A stretch of DNA of 64,000 bases from an uncultured Lachnospiraceae bacterium (GTDB lineage Bacteria > Bacillota > Clostridia > Lachnospirales > Lachnospiraceae): contig CAKRWT010000001.1 of NCBI GenBank assembly GCA_934418125.1, forward strand, positions 1-64,000. Reading direction: 5' to 3'. The number at the start of each line of letters is the position of its first letter. The first letter of the stretch is position 1. The translations under genes and the position numbers were made by a program. This document shows, piece by piece, positions 35,488 to 45,278 of this stretch. The notes under the pieces were generated by a model that was given only the letters and a program-made list of their open reading frames with translations, was not told the origin of the DNA and made no database searches.

Positions 35488-36592
35488 CTTCTATTTTCTC
35501 CACCATTCTTTCCCAGGAAAATTCCTTTGCTTTTTTTCTTATATTGTCAGTCCAGTCAATCTGATTTCCTGTTTGGAAAAACTCAAGGACTGCCTTTGCG
35601 ATATTCTCCTTACTCCTGCTAGGTATAACATACCCAGTCTGACGATTCTGTACTACATCCGGTAATCCTCCCACATTTGTTACTACTACCGGTTTCTCAA
35701 ATCCATACGCAATCTGAACAATTCCACTTTGAGTAGCTGAAATATATGGAAGTACCACTAAATCCGATGCTGCAAAATACTTTTCAACCTCCTGGTCCGG
35801 AATGTATCCTTCCACCAATTTAACACAATCCTGTATATCGTTTTTCTCAATTTTCTTTAAATATTCCTCTCTCTCATCTCCAAAATCTCCAACTACCCAC
35901 AATTGGACATCTGAACACTTCTCCCTAATAAGCGGCATTGCATCTAACAGGTAACCAAGTCCCTTATATTCTCTTACAAAGCCAAAGAAAAGAAGCATGG
36001 GAGTCTGCATCTCCATACCTAGCAGTTCTCTTGCAGTCCTTTTGCTCATATTCTTCATTTTAAACGCGTTATAAGTCGGATGTGGTGTTACTACATAATT
36101 AGCCTCTGGTTTAATTGACAGCAAATCGCTTTCATCCATTTTGGACTGAACAATAAATCCGCTCCCCTGCTTTAACGTCATTTTCGTCAGAAATCTATCC
36201 AGCGGAAATCTCTCGTGTGGGAAAACATTGTGGCAGGTAAATACAATAGGAATTTTTTTTAACACTTTACTTAAAATAATATAGCAAGGTGCAAAATATG
36301 GATGCCACCATTGTATAATAACTGCATCCGGCTTATACTTCTTAATTTTCTTCCCACATCGCACTATATTAAACGGATTTGCCGTGTTAATCCAATATTT
36401 TGCATCATCAATCTTAAAACCAGTGTTACTGTAATCTTTTTGCTCTCTCTTAAATAAAAATCTTGGATACTGCATTTTATAGGTTACCATCTCTACCTCG
36501 TGCTTTTCCCTTAATGCATTGCACAAAAGACTGGTATAATGGGCAATTCCACCCTTATATGGATAAACTGGTCCAATCAATACAATTCTCAT
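35471..36592 (-). CDS. GT4 family glycosyltransferase
   Basis: A 373-residue GT-B transferase beginning MRIVLIGPVYPYKGGIAHY, with a donor domain containing LLFFGFVREYKGL near residue 205 and LPYISATQSGI near 290, where GT4 enzymes bind the nucleotide sugar. The ATG at 36592 overlaps the TGA of the preceding membrane protein (ATGA), so the two are coupled. Its end overlaps the convergent plus-strand epimerase gene inside a hairpin. It ends the middle minus-strand unit. Confidence 0.87.
   Translation of the reverse strand: MRIVLIGPVYPYKGGIAHYTSLLCNALREKHEVEMVTYKMQYPRFLFKREQKDYSNTGFKIDDAKYWINTANPFNIVRCGKKIKKYKPDAVIIQWWHPYFAPCYIILSKVLKKIPIVFTCHNVFPHERFPLDRFLTKMTLKQGSGFIVQSKMDESDLLSIKPEANYVVTPHPTYNAFKMKNMSKRTARELLGMEMQTPMLLFFGFVREYKGLGYLLDAMPLIREKCSDVQLWVVGDFGDEREEYLKKIEKNDIQDCVKLVEGYIPDQEVEKYFAASDLVVLPYISATQSGIVQIAYGFEKPVVVTNVGGLPDVVQNRQTGYVIPSRSKENIAKAVLEFFQTGNQIDWTDNIRKKAKEFSWERMVEKIEAILHA
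35477..35503. terminator. hairpin over the convergent stop codons
   Basis: GTGGAGAATAG (35477-35487), 3-base loop, CTATTTTCTCCAC (35491-35503): an 11-bp stem with a two-base bulge. It contains the stop of the plus-strand epimerase and lies in the last codons of the minus-strand GT4. It can form in both transcripts. The U-tracts are poor. Confidence 0.5.
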
Positions 36593-38643
36593 AACTTCTC
36601 TCCTGTAGGCACATAGACTGCATAGCACATTCCACTGTTCTCATTCATATGTGCCTGAACACATTCATACATCACCCCATGACATTCTATTTGTGTCTCC
36701 AAGTAAATCCTTTCTTTACTTTCAGCAAAAATACATTCCGGTATATAAGAAAAATCCTCGTATTTCTGCATTGGTGCATATTCAACATTAACTGCTTCCA
36801 ATCGTTGCAAATTATCCACCATTTGCCAAACAACATACTCGTAAGAAATATCCCCAAGTATGGCGACATTTGTATAGCCTGCCTCATTCACGTAGGATAT
36901 CATTTCGTCATAGTATTCCTCTACTTCATCTATATTGACAAAATACTGATGTATCCGTTCTCCCTTCAACCCTTCAACTGCATCATTTATTTCAAAAGTC
37001 ATTGCATTGATTGCTCCTAATGAGGAAATCGCCAACATTGCCACCACCACATCACGTCGTCTTCTATCTGAAATCCTCATATTCTGAATAACCAGAACAA
37101 AGCAAATACATAAAGTACCCATAACCCCCAATAAGTAGCGTACTCTGAAATAAGTATATCCCATCAATCCCGCCTGGATAATTAGTGACAATATACTACA
37201 CCAGAAAAAAACAAGCTGTTCTCTTAAAAGTTTGCTAATTCTTGCCACAACCAGAATGCATGCAATCAACGTAAACCACATAATACATGGACTAGGTTCA
37301 CTCGTTTCTCCCAAATCAGCCTGGTCTACAAAAACCTGAAAACGGCACAACCCGTAACTAATCTCATAGTCTATCTTATTGACAATTCTTTTTAGCCACA
37401 AATTTACCTGCGGAAAACATCTACTTGTCGCATTGGTTGCCAGATTTTGTACCCCTGCTAAAACAAAAGAATTAACATTTTTCAAGTTATGCAAAACCAT
37501 GGCTTTATTGGCTTCTTGTGCAACTTCAGCCTGCTTAGATTCTGTCTCTTCATCTAATACTGCCTGGAACTGTTCCCCTTCAGGTTCATCGTTATCTGTA
37601 GCTTTACCTTCTACCATTTCCTTCTGTACCTGCGTATCCACAGTGTTTTCTATGGTATAAGCTCTTTTTTCACGCAAATAGGATGGCATAAATAATAGTC
37701 CTGCCACAACTCCGCCTACTAAAACATATCCTGCCAGCACATACAGCTTGTCTCGTCGCATCAATCTTACGATTACCATCCAAAGCATAAAAACAACCAT
37801 AGCAAAACATACTGTTGGTTTAGTAAGATAACCAAGCATAACACATACTGCTAAACGCGCTCCCGCTAATACACCGTTCTTATCCAATCGTAATTTATTC
37901 TCTTGAATAAAATCTAACAGATAATATAGAAACGTCAGTAAATATACCGCTGCCACAATGTCCGTCTGGGTCGTGCATACCTCAATAATTCCTGCCGGTA
38001 TCAGCCAGTATAACCACGCTGCCACCATTGCCAAGCGCGAAGAAACTTTCAATTTTTTACATATTCCATAAATAAGCAGTCCCGCACATATTTGTGCCCC
38101 GATTTGAATCAGATTCATTATGCGGTCACTTCCGCCCAGGAGCAATATTTGAGCATTCATATACTCTGCCAAATCCGACAGTTGAACCTGTCTACTGGAA
38201 TCTGTCGCAAATGGCTCTACCGTTCCATTCTGCATCCAATGCATAATTTTGACAAACCGGTGACATAGATTATCAACCAACGCCTGACTTCGCACCAGTG
38301 CAACTATTCCCAGTGTTACCCATGTCGCTGCTGTGACTATAAAGAAACCTTTATGTTTTTCCCATTTTGCATGCAAATCATTTCTACTTTTTATGAATTC
38401 CTTTAAACAATTTTCAATTCCCTTTTTCCATAATATTAGCAACAATATCAAAACTGCTGCAATCCAAAAAATAAGTACTGGGACTGTCTTCCAACACTGG
38501 AAAAAACTTAGGATTTCTGTTTGCATCCATATAAGTAATGTCAAGATAACCCATGAATTTGCAAATGCATCTACATATTTCTTCCTATTTAAATAGATAA
38601 TTACACATAATAGTATATAAACTATCACCGGAATAACAAACAT
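36589..38643 (-). CDS. GT39-like polytopic membrane protein
   Basis: 684 residues with about 11-13 membrane segments and a soluble C-terminal part of about 110 residues. After the early helices the outer loop has LVDNLCHRFVKIMHWMQNG and FATDSSRQVQLSDLAEY. A later segment reads EVCTTQTDIVAAVYLLT. This is the plan of GT-C-like proteins of surface-polymer loci. A charged, Glu-rich loop lies near residues 340-390. AAAGG precedes ATG. It is coupled to the GT4 gene downstream by an ATGA overlap. Substrate unknown. Confidence 0.7.
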   Translation of the reverse strand: MFVIPVIVYILLCVIIYLNRKKYVDAFANSWVILTLLIWMQTEILSFFQCWKTVPVLIFWIAAVLILLLILWKKGIENCLKEFIKSRNDLHAKWEKHKGFFIVTAATWVTLGIVALVRSQALVDNLCHRFVKIMHWMQNGTVEPFATDSSRQVQLSDLAEYMNAQILLLGGSDRIMNLIQIGAQICAGLLIYGICKKLKVSSRLAMVAAWLYWLIPAGIIEVCTTQTDIVAAVYLLTFLYYLLDFIQENKLRLDKNGVLAGARLAVCVMLGYLTKPTVCFAMVVFMLWMVIVRLMRRDKLYVLAGYVLVGGVVAGLLFMPSYLREKRAYTIENTVDTQVQKEMVEGKATDNDEPEGEQFQAVLDEETESKQAEVAQEANKAMVLHNLKNVNSFVLAGVQNLATNATSRCFPQVNLWLKRIVNKIDYEISYGLCRFQVFVDQADLGETSEPSPCIMWFTLIACILVVARISKLLREQLVFFWCSILSLIIQAGLMGYTYFRVRYLLGVMGTLCICFVLVIQNMRISDRRRRDVVVAMLAISSLGAINAMTFEINDAVEGLKGERIHQYFVNIDEVEEYYDEMISYVNEAGYTNVAILGDISYEYVVWQMVDNLQRLEAVNVEYAPMQKYEDFSYIPECIFAESKERIYLETQIECHGVMYECVQAHMNENSGMCYAVYVPTGEKL

Positions 38644-38689
38644 CTCTTACCTTTTACCTTTCCTGATTAAGTTTAGTGATTCCTAACAA

Positions 38690-39778
38690 CTACACACTCT
38701 CCATCTTTTTATCCCGCATCCTGTCTGGTATCCTCCCACCAGATAAACATTCATAGAATTTTGGAGTAACTTTCATAAGAATTAGTGCACTTACTAATAC
38801 TGCGATAAAAGTTGTTACTGTAAGCACAATTCTCCATGCGAATGCAAATTCCACCGTAATTGTCGAAGTTTTAATCTCTTCTGCAAACAGCCCGGATAAC
38901 CTGATAAATTTTTCTTCCCAATGTAAAATAAAGTTGTGTATCGCATACGTATAAAACGGTACCTGCATCCACCATAGTGGCTCAAATTTAAAAAATTCTT
39001 TTCTGCAGATTATCCAGATTCCTATCGGTCTCATTGTGAATCCAATATAATACAGAAAATTATTTAACGGTAAATAGGAACATATAATAACACCAATCGC
39101 AAACACTAAAGCTAATACTCTATTTTTCTGATTATATTGTTCCTGTAAAATGCTCTCTGAATAATTCAATCCTAAATACGCCCCTAAACAATAAATAGGC
39201 ACATGGTTTAAGAAGCGTAATACTTCTGCCTGAAATTTTACTGACGGATAAATAGATAATTTAGCCATAAATGGGAAATGATAATATCCCATCACAAACA
39301 AGCTAATTAGTATAATCTCTCTTATCCCCTTTCTTTTCAGAGCTCTTTGTAATAAAGGAATAAATAACAGCATAATTAACAACATCTGTACAAACCAAAG
39401 TTGCTCACAAAACCTGGACGTAAGAAAATAACTTATGATATATTTTATTCCTTTATCAAATGGATGATAAGACAACACCCCTATTGCATTCCATACTATC
39501 CAGGGAATCAACAACGATTTAATCCTGTGTTTTACTTTTCTCCATGCATTCTCCTTCGTTATATCCCGATACAGCAGAAAAGCTGATAATAACATAAAAA
39601 AATAAGTCCCGGAAGATTCTGTCAACGCATGGTTCATCCATCCAATTATTTTGCCTGCTGATGTATCTGCTGGTAAAATATCTTTGAACATTACATTTGC
39701 ATTTGCATGATAGCACAAGACCAAAATGGAATAAAAAAAATTAAAAAAAGTCACTTTATGGCTAAACTCTTTACTCAC
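38690..39778 (-). CDS. acyltransferase 3 family membrane protein
   Basis: 362 residues with about ten membrane segments. The N-terminus (NFFYSILVLCYHANANVMF, with the His conserved in this family) and the FFMLLSAFLLYRD segment match acyltransferase-3 enzymes, which O-acylate (usually O-acetylate) sugars using a cytoplasmic acyl donor. The start is GTG with GGAG seven bases upstream. It lies between a GT-C-like protein and the ThDP enzyme. The sugar that it modifies cannot be inferred. Confidence 0.82.
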   Translation of the reverse strand: MSKEFSHKVTFFNFFYSILVLCYHANANVMFKDILPADTSAGKIIGWMNHALTESSGTYFFMLLSAFLLYRDITKENAWRKVKHRIKSLLIPWIVWNAIGVLSYHPFDKGIKYIISYFLTSRFCEQLWFVQMLLIMLLFIPLLQRALKRKGIREIILISLFVMGYYHFPFMAKLSIYPSVKFQAEVLRFLNHVPIYCLGAYLGLNYSESILQEQYNQKNRVLALVFAIGVIICSYLPLNNFLYYIGFTMRPIGIWIICRKEFFKFEPLWWMQVPFYTYAIHNFILHWEEKFIRLSGLFAEEIKTSTITVEFAFAWRIVLTVTTFIAVLVSALILMKVTPKFYECLSGGRIPDRMRDKKMESV

Positions 39779-39799
39779 ACTTCTTCTCCGTAATTCTTT

Positions 39800-41644
39800 C
39801 TACACAAACTTATTCGCTTCATATTCCTCACGTGGTAAAAATGGAAACATATCGTCTATCTCAGGAGATACTATTTTCCCATCCGGTAATACCTTGGAGG
39901 ACAACTTCGGTTCAAAGTTCTGTCCTGCATCAATAATGACTTCACACAAAACCGGACCATCCATACTTAGCATCTTCTGTACTTTATCTCTAATTTCCGC
40001 TTGTTTATCAATACGCACATACGGAATTCCATAAGCGTATGCAATTTTACCCATATCCGGAAAGCTCAGTCCATTCCCATCACAGACTCCTACCAACGGC
40101 GGCTGGAACAAATTGGTCTGTGTCTGTCTGATAGAATGATATCCATTATTATTCAAAATAAATATTTTTAAATTGAGCTTATTATAAACAACTGTCTGCA
40201 ATTCCTGTAAATTCATCTGAAAGCTTCCATCACCATCTATACAGATAATTCTGCCTCCCTGTTCCGCTACCGCACATCCAATTGCTGCCGGAAATCCATA
40301 CCCCATTGCCGCACAACCTGAATTAGTAAACAGACGTTGATTTTCTTTTATCTGCATCGCCTGAAAGGTAACCACGCAAGCACTTCCATTGCCACAAATT
40401 ACTTTATCTCCCGGTTTTAAGGCACCAGAAAATTCTTTTATAAATACATACGGATTTATTGGCATTAATTTGTCATAATACTGCTGTAAAACTGCAGGAT
40501 ACTTCGCATTTATGTTCTTACACCAACTAAGCCATTCTTCATGTTCCAATGCTGGTGAAAAGCCTTTACTGTTTTCAGATATTACTCTAATAATATCTTT
40601 CATAACATCTGCCACATTAGCATTGATTTTCATGTCCACCTGAACCGTTGGCTTATTTAACTCTGCTTCATCTATATCCACCACAATTTTATAGGCATTC
40701 TTTGCAAACTCTTTGTAATTGTAGCTAATCTGTCGAATATTCATACGACAACCAAGTACTAACAATACATCGCTATTTTGAACAACAAAATTACCCCCTC
40801 TGGTTCCAACACTTCCCGGTCTCCCACAATATAAGGGGTGTTCATCCCATAAAAGATCATGTGCATTCCATGCAGTCACGACAGGAATTTGTAATAACTC
40901 TATACATTCTAAAAATTCTTTATACGCTCCCGACAAACGAACTCCTGTTCCAGCCAGTATAACCGGTCTTTTTGCAGCTCTCAACTTTTCAATAATCCGG
41001 GATGTACTACTCGCATCATAAACCGGCTGTTCTTTTCCTTCTACTGTCTCCATTCCATGCATTGTGCCAACATGTTCCAAAGCTGGATTAAATTCTACCA
41101 ATTCATCCGTTTCTACAATCGCTGCCTGTACATCCAATGGAATATCTAACCAAACCGGTCCTTTTCTTCCATGATTGCACAAATACCACGCTTTTTCTAA
41201 ATGGTATCTGATTTCTTTTGGTTCTGTTATCATATAGGCATACTTTGTCATACACTTCACACATTCAACAATCTGAAATTCCTGGTCTCCCAACTGCCTT
41301 AACGGAACCGTTGTTGCCCACGTAGTTGTTTCCCTTTTTACCTGCCCAGATATAACGAACATCGGTATTGAATCCTGCCATCCTCCGATTACCCCAGTAA
41401 TCGCATTTGTTCCTCCTGGACCAGAAGTAACACAAACTGCTGCAACTTTACCGGTCAGTCGTGCATACCCCTCTGCGGCAATAGCACAGGCCTGTTCATG
41501 ATGATTATACGTACAATGCAGTTTTTCACAGTGTCCCAATGCATCATTCAGATGCATTGCACCTCCTCCCGTAATCGTAAAAACATCTGTTACCCCATGC
41601 TCTGCCATAAACTGTGCAATATATTTCGCTACTTTTATCTTCAT
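39800..41644 (-). CDS. ThDP-dependent enzyme, acetolactate synthase/YerE-like
   Basis: 614 residues with three domains of the acetolactate-synthase fold: N-terminal PYR domain with GGGAMHLNDA and the catalytic Glu in YNHHEQACA; central domain; C-terminal PP domain with the ThDP-metal motif GDGSFQMN..NNNGYHSIR. In amino-acid synthesis this fold comes with a regulatory subunit and ilv genes; none is here. In a CDP-3,6-dideoxysugar locus the best analogue is YerE, which decarboxylates pyruvate and adds the two-carbon unit to a CDP-keto sugar (yersiniose). That role is inferred. Working with the aldolase at 31551 is an alternative. Confidence 0.8.
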   Translation of the reverse strand: MKIKVAKYIAQFMAEHGVTDVFTITGGGAMHLNDALGHCEKLHCTYNHHEQACAIAAEGYARLTGKVAAVCVTSGPGGTNAITGVIGGWQDSIPMFVISGQVKRETTTWATTVPLRQLGDQEFQIVECVKCMTKYAYMITEPKEIRYHLEKAWYLCNHGRKGPVWLDIPLDVQAAIVETDELVEFNPALEHVGTMHGMETVEGKEQPVYDASSTSRIIEKLRAAKRPVILAGTGVRLSGAYKEFLECIELLQIPVVTAWNAHDLLWDEHPLYCGRPGSVGTRGGNFVVQNSDVLLVLGCRMNIRQISYNYKEFAKNAYKIVVDIDEAELNKPTVQVDMKINANVADVMKDIIRVISENSKGFSPALEHEEWLSWCKNINAKYPAVLQQYYDKLMPINPYVFIKEFSGALKPGDKVICGNGSACVVTFQAMQIKENQRLFTNSGCAAMGYGFPAAIGCAVAEQGGRIICIDGDGSFQMNLQELQTVVYNKLNLKIFILNNNGYHSIRQTQTNLFQPPLVGVCDGNGLSFPDMGKIAYAYGIPYVRIDKQAEIRDKVQKMLSMDGPVLCEVIIDAGQNFEPKLSSKVLPDGKIVSPEIDDMFPFLPREEYEANKFV

Positions 41645-41671
41645 TTCCTGCTTCCGCTCTTTCCGTTATTT

Positions 41672-43636
41672 CTATTGTACCTGGAAAGATGCCTTATGGA
41701 TAGTCCAACCATCCGCTGAATAAGCCTTCTCTTCCAGTAAATTATATTTTTCCTTTAAAATATTATAATAGTTCTTACCCACATTATCCAGATAAAAGAA
41801 ACTGATTTCTCCAAGAGTTTCTTTTTCCCACATAACCCAATCCATATTTTCTGTCATCTGACATACCTGAAATGCTACTGAGTTCTCTGTTTCCTCAGGG
41901 ATTCTACACATTCTATTTGCGTCCCAATATTCCGTATCCAACCGGTAATTCTGCAATTCTCCTACTTCGCTCATCCCATCAAATGAATAGGCATTATTAT
42001 CAATGGCCGGGAAGCATATCATTGCATCACTCCCTACAACATCTTCCATTGCCAAATCCAACGCCTTTTCCATTCCCAACATCTGGCGATTATATATCAT
42101 TCCATCTCCTAATGGGGAAGCTGACGTGGATATTAATGTGGCTGCTCCCACTTTATATCTTGGATATATCATATAGGTAACTGGGTCTATTGTCCAAAAA
42201 CAGGAAACCAACATTAACACAGCCACTATACTACCAGTCACTTCCACTACCATTTCCTTCGTGATAAAAATTGAAAGCATTATAAGCGTAAGCAAATATA
42301 ACGTAATCTGGTTCGTATCATTATATCTGGCATGATTAACCGTCTTAAACACGCAACTAAACATAGTAAAGCCAATCTGTGCAAGCAGCAGTGACAGTAC
42401 CTCTTTAAATACATAATACTTCTTCTGTTTTATTATCAATATAATACTACACAACAACATCAAGGTAAAAATCCAATTAAAATTCAGGAGATACAAGTTC
42501 TTACATTTTTTACCTATATAAGCAATATCCAGACTGATGCCACCCTCTCCTGCACTCCAGGGACCCAACATCTTATAAGTAACCAGCCAAAATATGCCTG
42601 GAAGAACCATAATGTAATATTGTGCTCTCTGAAAACAATGTAATACCTTGGCTCCAAAAGAGCAGTCATCGTCTTTCAACATGTCCTCTATGACTGCGCC
42701 CACACATACCATTCCATAAACGATAATTGCCGGTTCTTTTGTAAAACAAAATAATAATGAAAATAACTCAAAAAAAACCCACTTTCTCTTTTTCAAATAA
42801 TATAAAACAGGCGGAAATAAGCATTGACATCCAAAATCCAGACTGTAGTAATGAACCATCCCAAGTAAAAAAGGCGACCATGCATAAACCATAGTAAATA
42901 TAATATAAAAAATCTGTTTTTTATGGGGAATATAACTTTGGAGCAATTTGTAAAAATATGTAATACCAATAAATAATAATCCTACATTAACCAACAGCAT
43001 CGCTACTTTCGTATTTCCAAAGATAACATTTCCAACCTGTACCATAGCCCCATAGGTCTGTGCAATATGCCCATATATTGCCAGACTACTCAATGAATCC
43101 AATGATAAATCCCTACAGGTAAGATAATAAAGCAATCCATCCCAACGATACTGAAACACATTTCTATCAACGCACAAGACTGCTGTAATTAAAAGAAATA
43201 TTAAAAAATGCCACTGATTTATGACTATTTCTTTCATTTTCTTACAAATTATGGGAATGTCTTTTCGTAAAATAACCATTCCCACAATTCCGCCAGCTAC
43301 CCATCCTATCAACGTAAGTAGCTCCTGTGGTTTTTGGGAACCCCATAACACTCTTCCACTTTTCAATAATAACAGACTTCCCAATATTACTACCAATATA
43401 TATATTGCACACCATTGTCTGCCATAAAAAGTCAGTTTTACATCTTTTTTTATTCTAAGCATCAGGCAGTCTAATCCAATAATTGTTCCGATACTTACAA
43501 ACAATGCCATTTCTTTAATTCCTGCCCCACGATATGATATTGTCCACAGGCACCATGCCAGATATCCAACACAACACAGACCTATTGTACTCCCTGTCAC
43601 CAACCATTTGCTTTTTGAATATAACTCTCTATTCAT
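41672..43636 (-). CDS. GT39-like polytopic membrane protein
   Basis: 654 residues with 12 or more membrane segments and a soluble C-terminal part of about 150 residues. The first large outer loop carries QYRWDGLLYYLTCRDLS, an acidic GT-C-type motif. The C-terminal part, outside the membrane in such proteins, holds SFDGMSEVGEL. ATG 43636 with AGAGGATTGGG is chosen over earlier in-frame starts, which overlap the upstream gene. Probably a polyprenyl-phosphate-sugar dependent transferase; sugar unknown. Confidence 0.7.
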   Translation of the reverse strand: MNRELYSKSKWLVTGSTIGLCCVGYLAWCLWTISYRGAGIKEMALFVSIGTIIGLDCLMLRIKKDVKLTFYGRQWCAIYILVVILGSLLLLKSGRVLWGSQKPQELLTLIGWVAGGIVGMVILRKDIPIICKKMKEIVINQWHFLIFLLITAVLCVDRNVFQYRWDGLLYYLTCRDLSLDSLSSLAIYGHIAQTYGAMVQVGNVIFGNTKVAMLLVNVGLLFIGITYFYKLLQSYIPHKKQIFYIIFTMVYAWSPFLLGMVHYYSLDFGCQCLFPPVLYYLKKRKWVFFELFSLLFCFTKEPAIIVYGMVCVGAVIEDMLKDDDCSFGAKVLHCFQRAQYYIMVLPGIFWLVTYKMLGPWSAGEGGISLDIAYIGKKCKNLYLLNFNWIFTLMLLCSIILIIKQKKYYVFKEVLSLLLAQIGFTMFSCVFKTVNHARYNDTNQITLYLLTLIMLSIFITKEMVVEVTGSIVAVLMLVSCFWTIDPVTYMIYPRYKVGAATLISTSASPLGDGMIYNRQMLGMEKALDLAMEDVVGSDAMICFPAIDNNAYSFDGMSEVGELQNYRLDTEYWDANRMCRIPEETENSVAFQVCQMTENMDWVMWEKETLGEISFFYLDNVGKNYYNILKEKYNLLEEKAYSADGWTIHKASFQVQ

Positions 43637-43649
43637 TCCCAATCCTCTT

Positions 43650-45233
43650 TTAATATAATGTAATGTCTCTAAAGCTAAAAGATGCAGCTTCATCCCCGGT
43701 ATTATCTATATACCCTCCATTAAAAATAATATCAATAGTTCCTGTATAGTCAGTCACGTCAAACAAATATTGATGCCATTCATTATCTAATTCCTGCCAT
43801 CCTGCAGTTACCTTACCTAATCCGTTTCCGTTCTCATCATAAAAATATACGCTTGGTTGCCCATAATCCGTATTTTTCTTACCCTCAAACACTAAATACT
43901 TGTATGCAGTAATATCATTTACTCTAATTTTTACCCCCGTATAATCTTCCTGATATAAATAAGTTCCCACATTAATTTCACTGTCTGGCTCCCGATTCAA
44001 TACCCCCACACATTCTATTTCCACATCATCTTTACATACCAGCCGAGCACTTTTAAATATTCCAGCCTTTAACATTTCCTCCGTATAATACAATGGCTTT
44101 ATTCCACTCAACTCTTCACATAACAACGCCTCCGCGTAATAATCATTTTCATAATCTATTTGATTTTCTAATGCCCCATAATCAAACGTACTATAGAACT
44201 TAAGTTCACTCTCTATATACTCCTTGTAGTTATTCCATGTCAGCTGATATTCTCCCTCATGCATCCATTTCAAAATCAAACTGTTAATCCAGGAGCCATA
44301 ATGGAAATAATCCTTATAATTATTCATATCTGTTATAATATCGGTTCTATTATTAAATGAATACAATTTTATGTTGTTGTACTGCAGTATTTTTTCTATT
44401 ATATACTGCTCTGCCTCTATTTGTTTATAAATGGTTCCTCCCTCTACCTGTACTTGCCACCACGCTGCGCTATATGGTGGGAAAAAATAATAAAATGTAA
44501 CATCTGGATACTGTTCTGCAATATCTGTAACATTCTTCTCAATATTTTCATCAATTGTCAGTTTCTCTTCCTGAGATAAATGTGCCGGTTCTCCAGCCCC
44601 CAGATAATTAACCCCCTCTGGATAAACTGCATGCAGTCCCCATTGTAAACCTGCCATAAAGTTCCCATAGTCATCAAAAGACGTAATTCCAGGCTGAAAA
44701 TCATCTGCATCATTCGCGTTCATCATTGCATACACCCTGTTAAAAATTACATCTCTGTTAAAGACATAGTTTACATCATTCAAAATATTATTATCATATA
44801 AATAAGTCGGATACGTACCCAAGTCAGTTCTCATATAATCGGCCTTCCATAAGAAGTGCCCCATATCTAATCCCCTGACAATAATTTTCAAATCTTTATT
44901 ATGAGAAAGTGCTCTACTGATGTTGTTATTTATCTCTTTGTAGCTTCCCCCCGAATAAGGCACTTTTATGGAATTCACTCCAAAAATATCATCAAATTCT
45001 GATGTTTTAAAATTCTTTGTCATGGATGTTCCCGTAATCATCGCATTATACTGGAAATGTTTACTGATTCCGTCATTCTGACTTCTCTCATTATCCAAAA
45101 CATAATAATAAGAATTTATATTTGGCTCATGATAATGAAAAAATGGGTCTATTCTGACTACCTGTCCTCCAATTACAACTAATGTGCATACTATTATTAT
45201 AAAATATCCAATTAACCAAATTTTAGATTTCAT
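43650..45233 (-). CDS. SGNH/DltD-AlgX-like O-acylation partner with C-terminal lectin-like domain
   Basis: 527 residues. One N-terminal TM anchor (residues 7-25), then an extracellular SGNH-hydrolase-like domain with the nucleophile region MITGTSMTKNF near 68 and a DYFHYGSWIN element near 305 that could give the Asp-His pair. The last 120 residues are strand-rich with LFDVTDYTGTIDIIFNGG, resembling a carbohydrate-binding beta-sandwich. It directly follows the MBOAT gene. In DltB/DltD and AlgI/AlgX-type systems the MBOAT brings the acyl group across the membrane and the SGNH protein places it on the polymer. The acceptor is unknown. Confidence 0.72.
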   Translation of the reverse strand: MKSKIWLIGYFIIIVCTLVVIGGQVVRIDPFFHYHEPNINSYYYVLDNERSQNDGISKHFQYNAMITGTSMTKNFKTSEFDDIFGVNSIKVPYSGGSYKEINNNISRALSHNKDLKIIVRGLDMGHFLWKADYMRTDLGTYPTYLYDNNILNDVNYVFNRDVIFNRVYAMMNANDADDFQPGITSFDDYGNFMAGLQWGLHAVYPEGVNYLGAGEPAHLSQEEKLTIDENIEKNVTDIAEQYPDVTFYYFFPPYSAAWWQVQVEGGTIYKQIEAEQYIIEKILQYNNIKLYSFNNRTDIITDMNNYKDYFHYGSWINSLILKWMHEGEYQLTWNNYKEYIESELKFYSTFDYGALENQIDYENDYYAEALLCEELSGIKPLYYTEEMLKAGIFKSARLVCKDDVEIECVGVLNREPDSEINVGTYLYQEDYTGVKIRVNDITAYKYLVFEGKKNTDYGQPSVYFYDENGNGLGKVTAGWQELDNEWHQYLFDVTDYTGTIDIIFNGGYIDNTGDEAASFSFRDITLY

Positions 45234-45278
45234 ACTTTCTATTCTACTTTCTCTCGCAAATTCATCTGTCTAATATCA

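Noticed and set aside
39800..41644. Housekeeping acetolactate synthase (ilvB) for branched-chain amino acids
   Set aside because: No small subunit or other ilv genes; context is wholly glycan biosynthesis.
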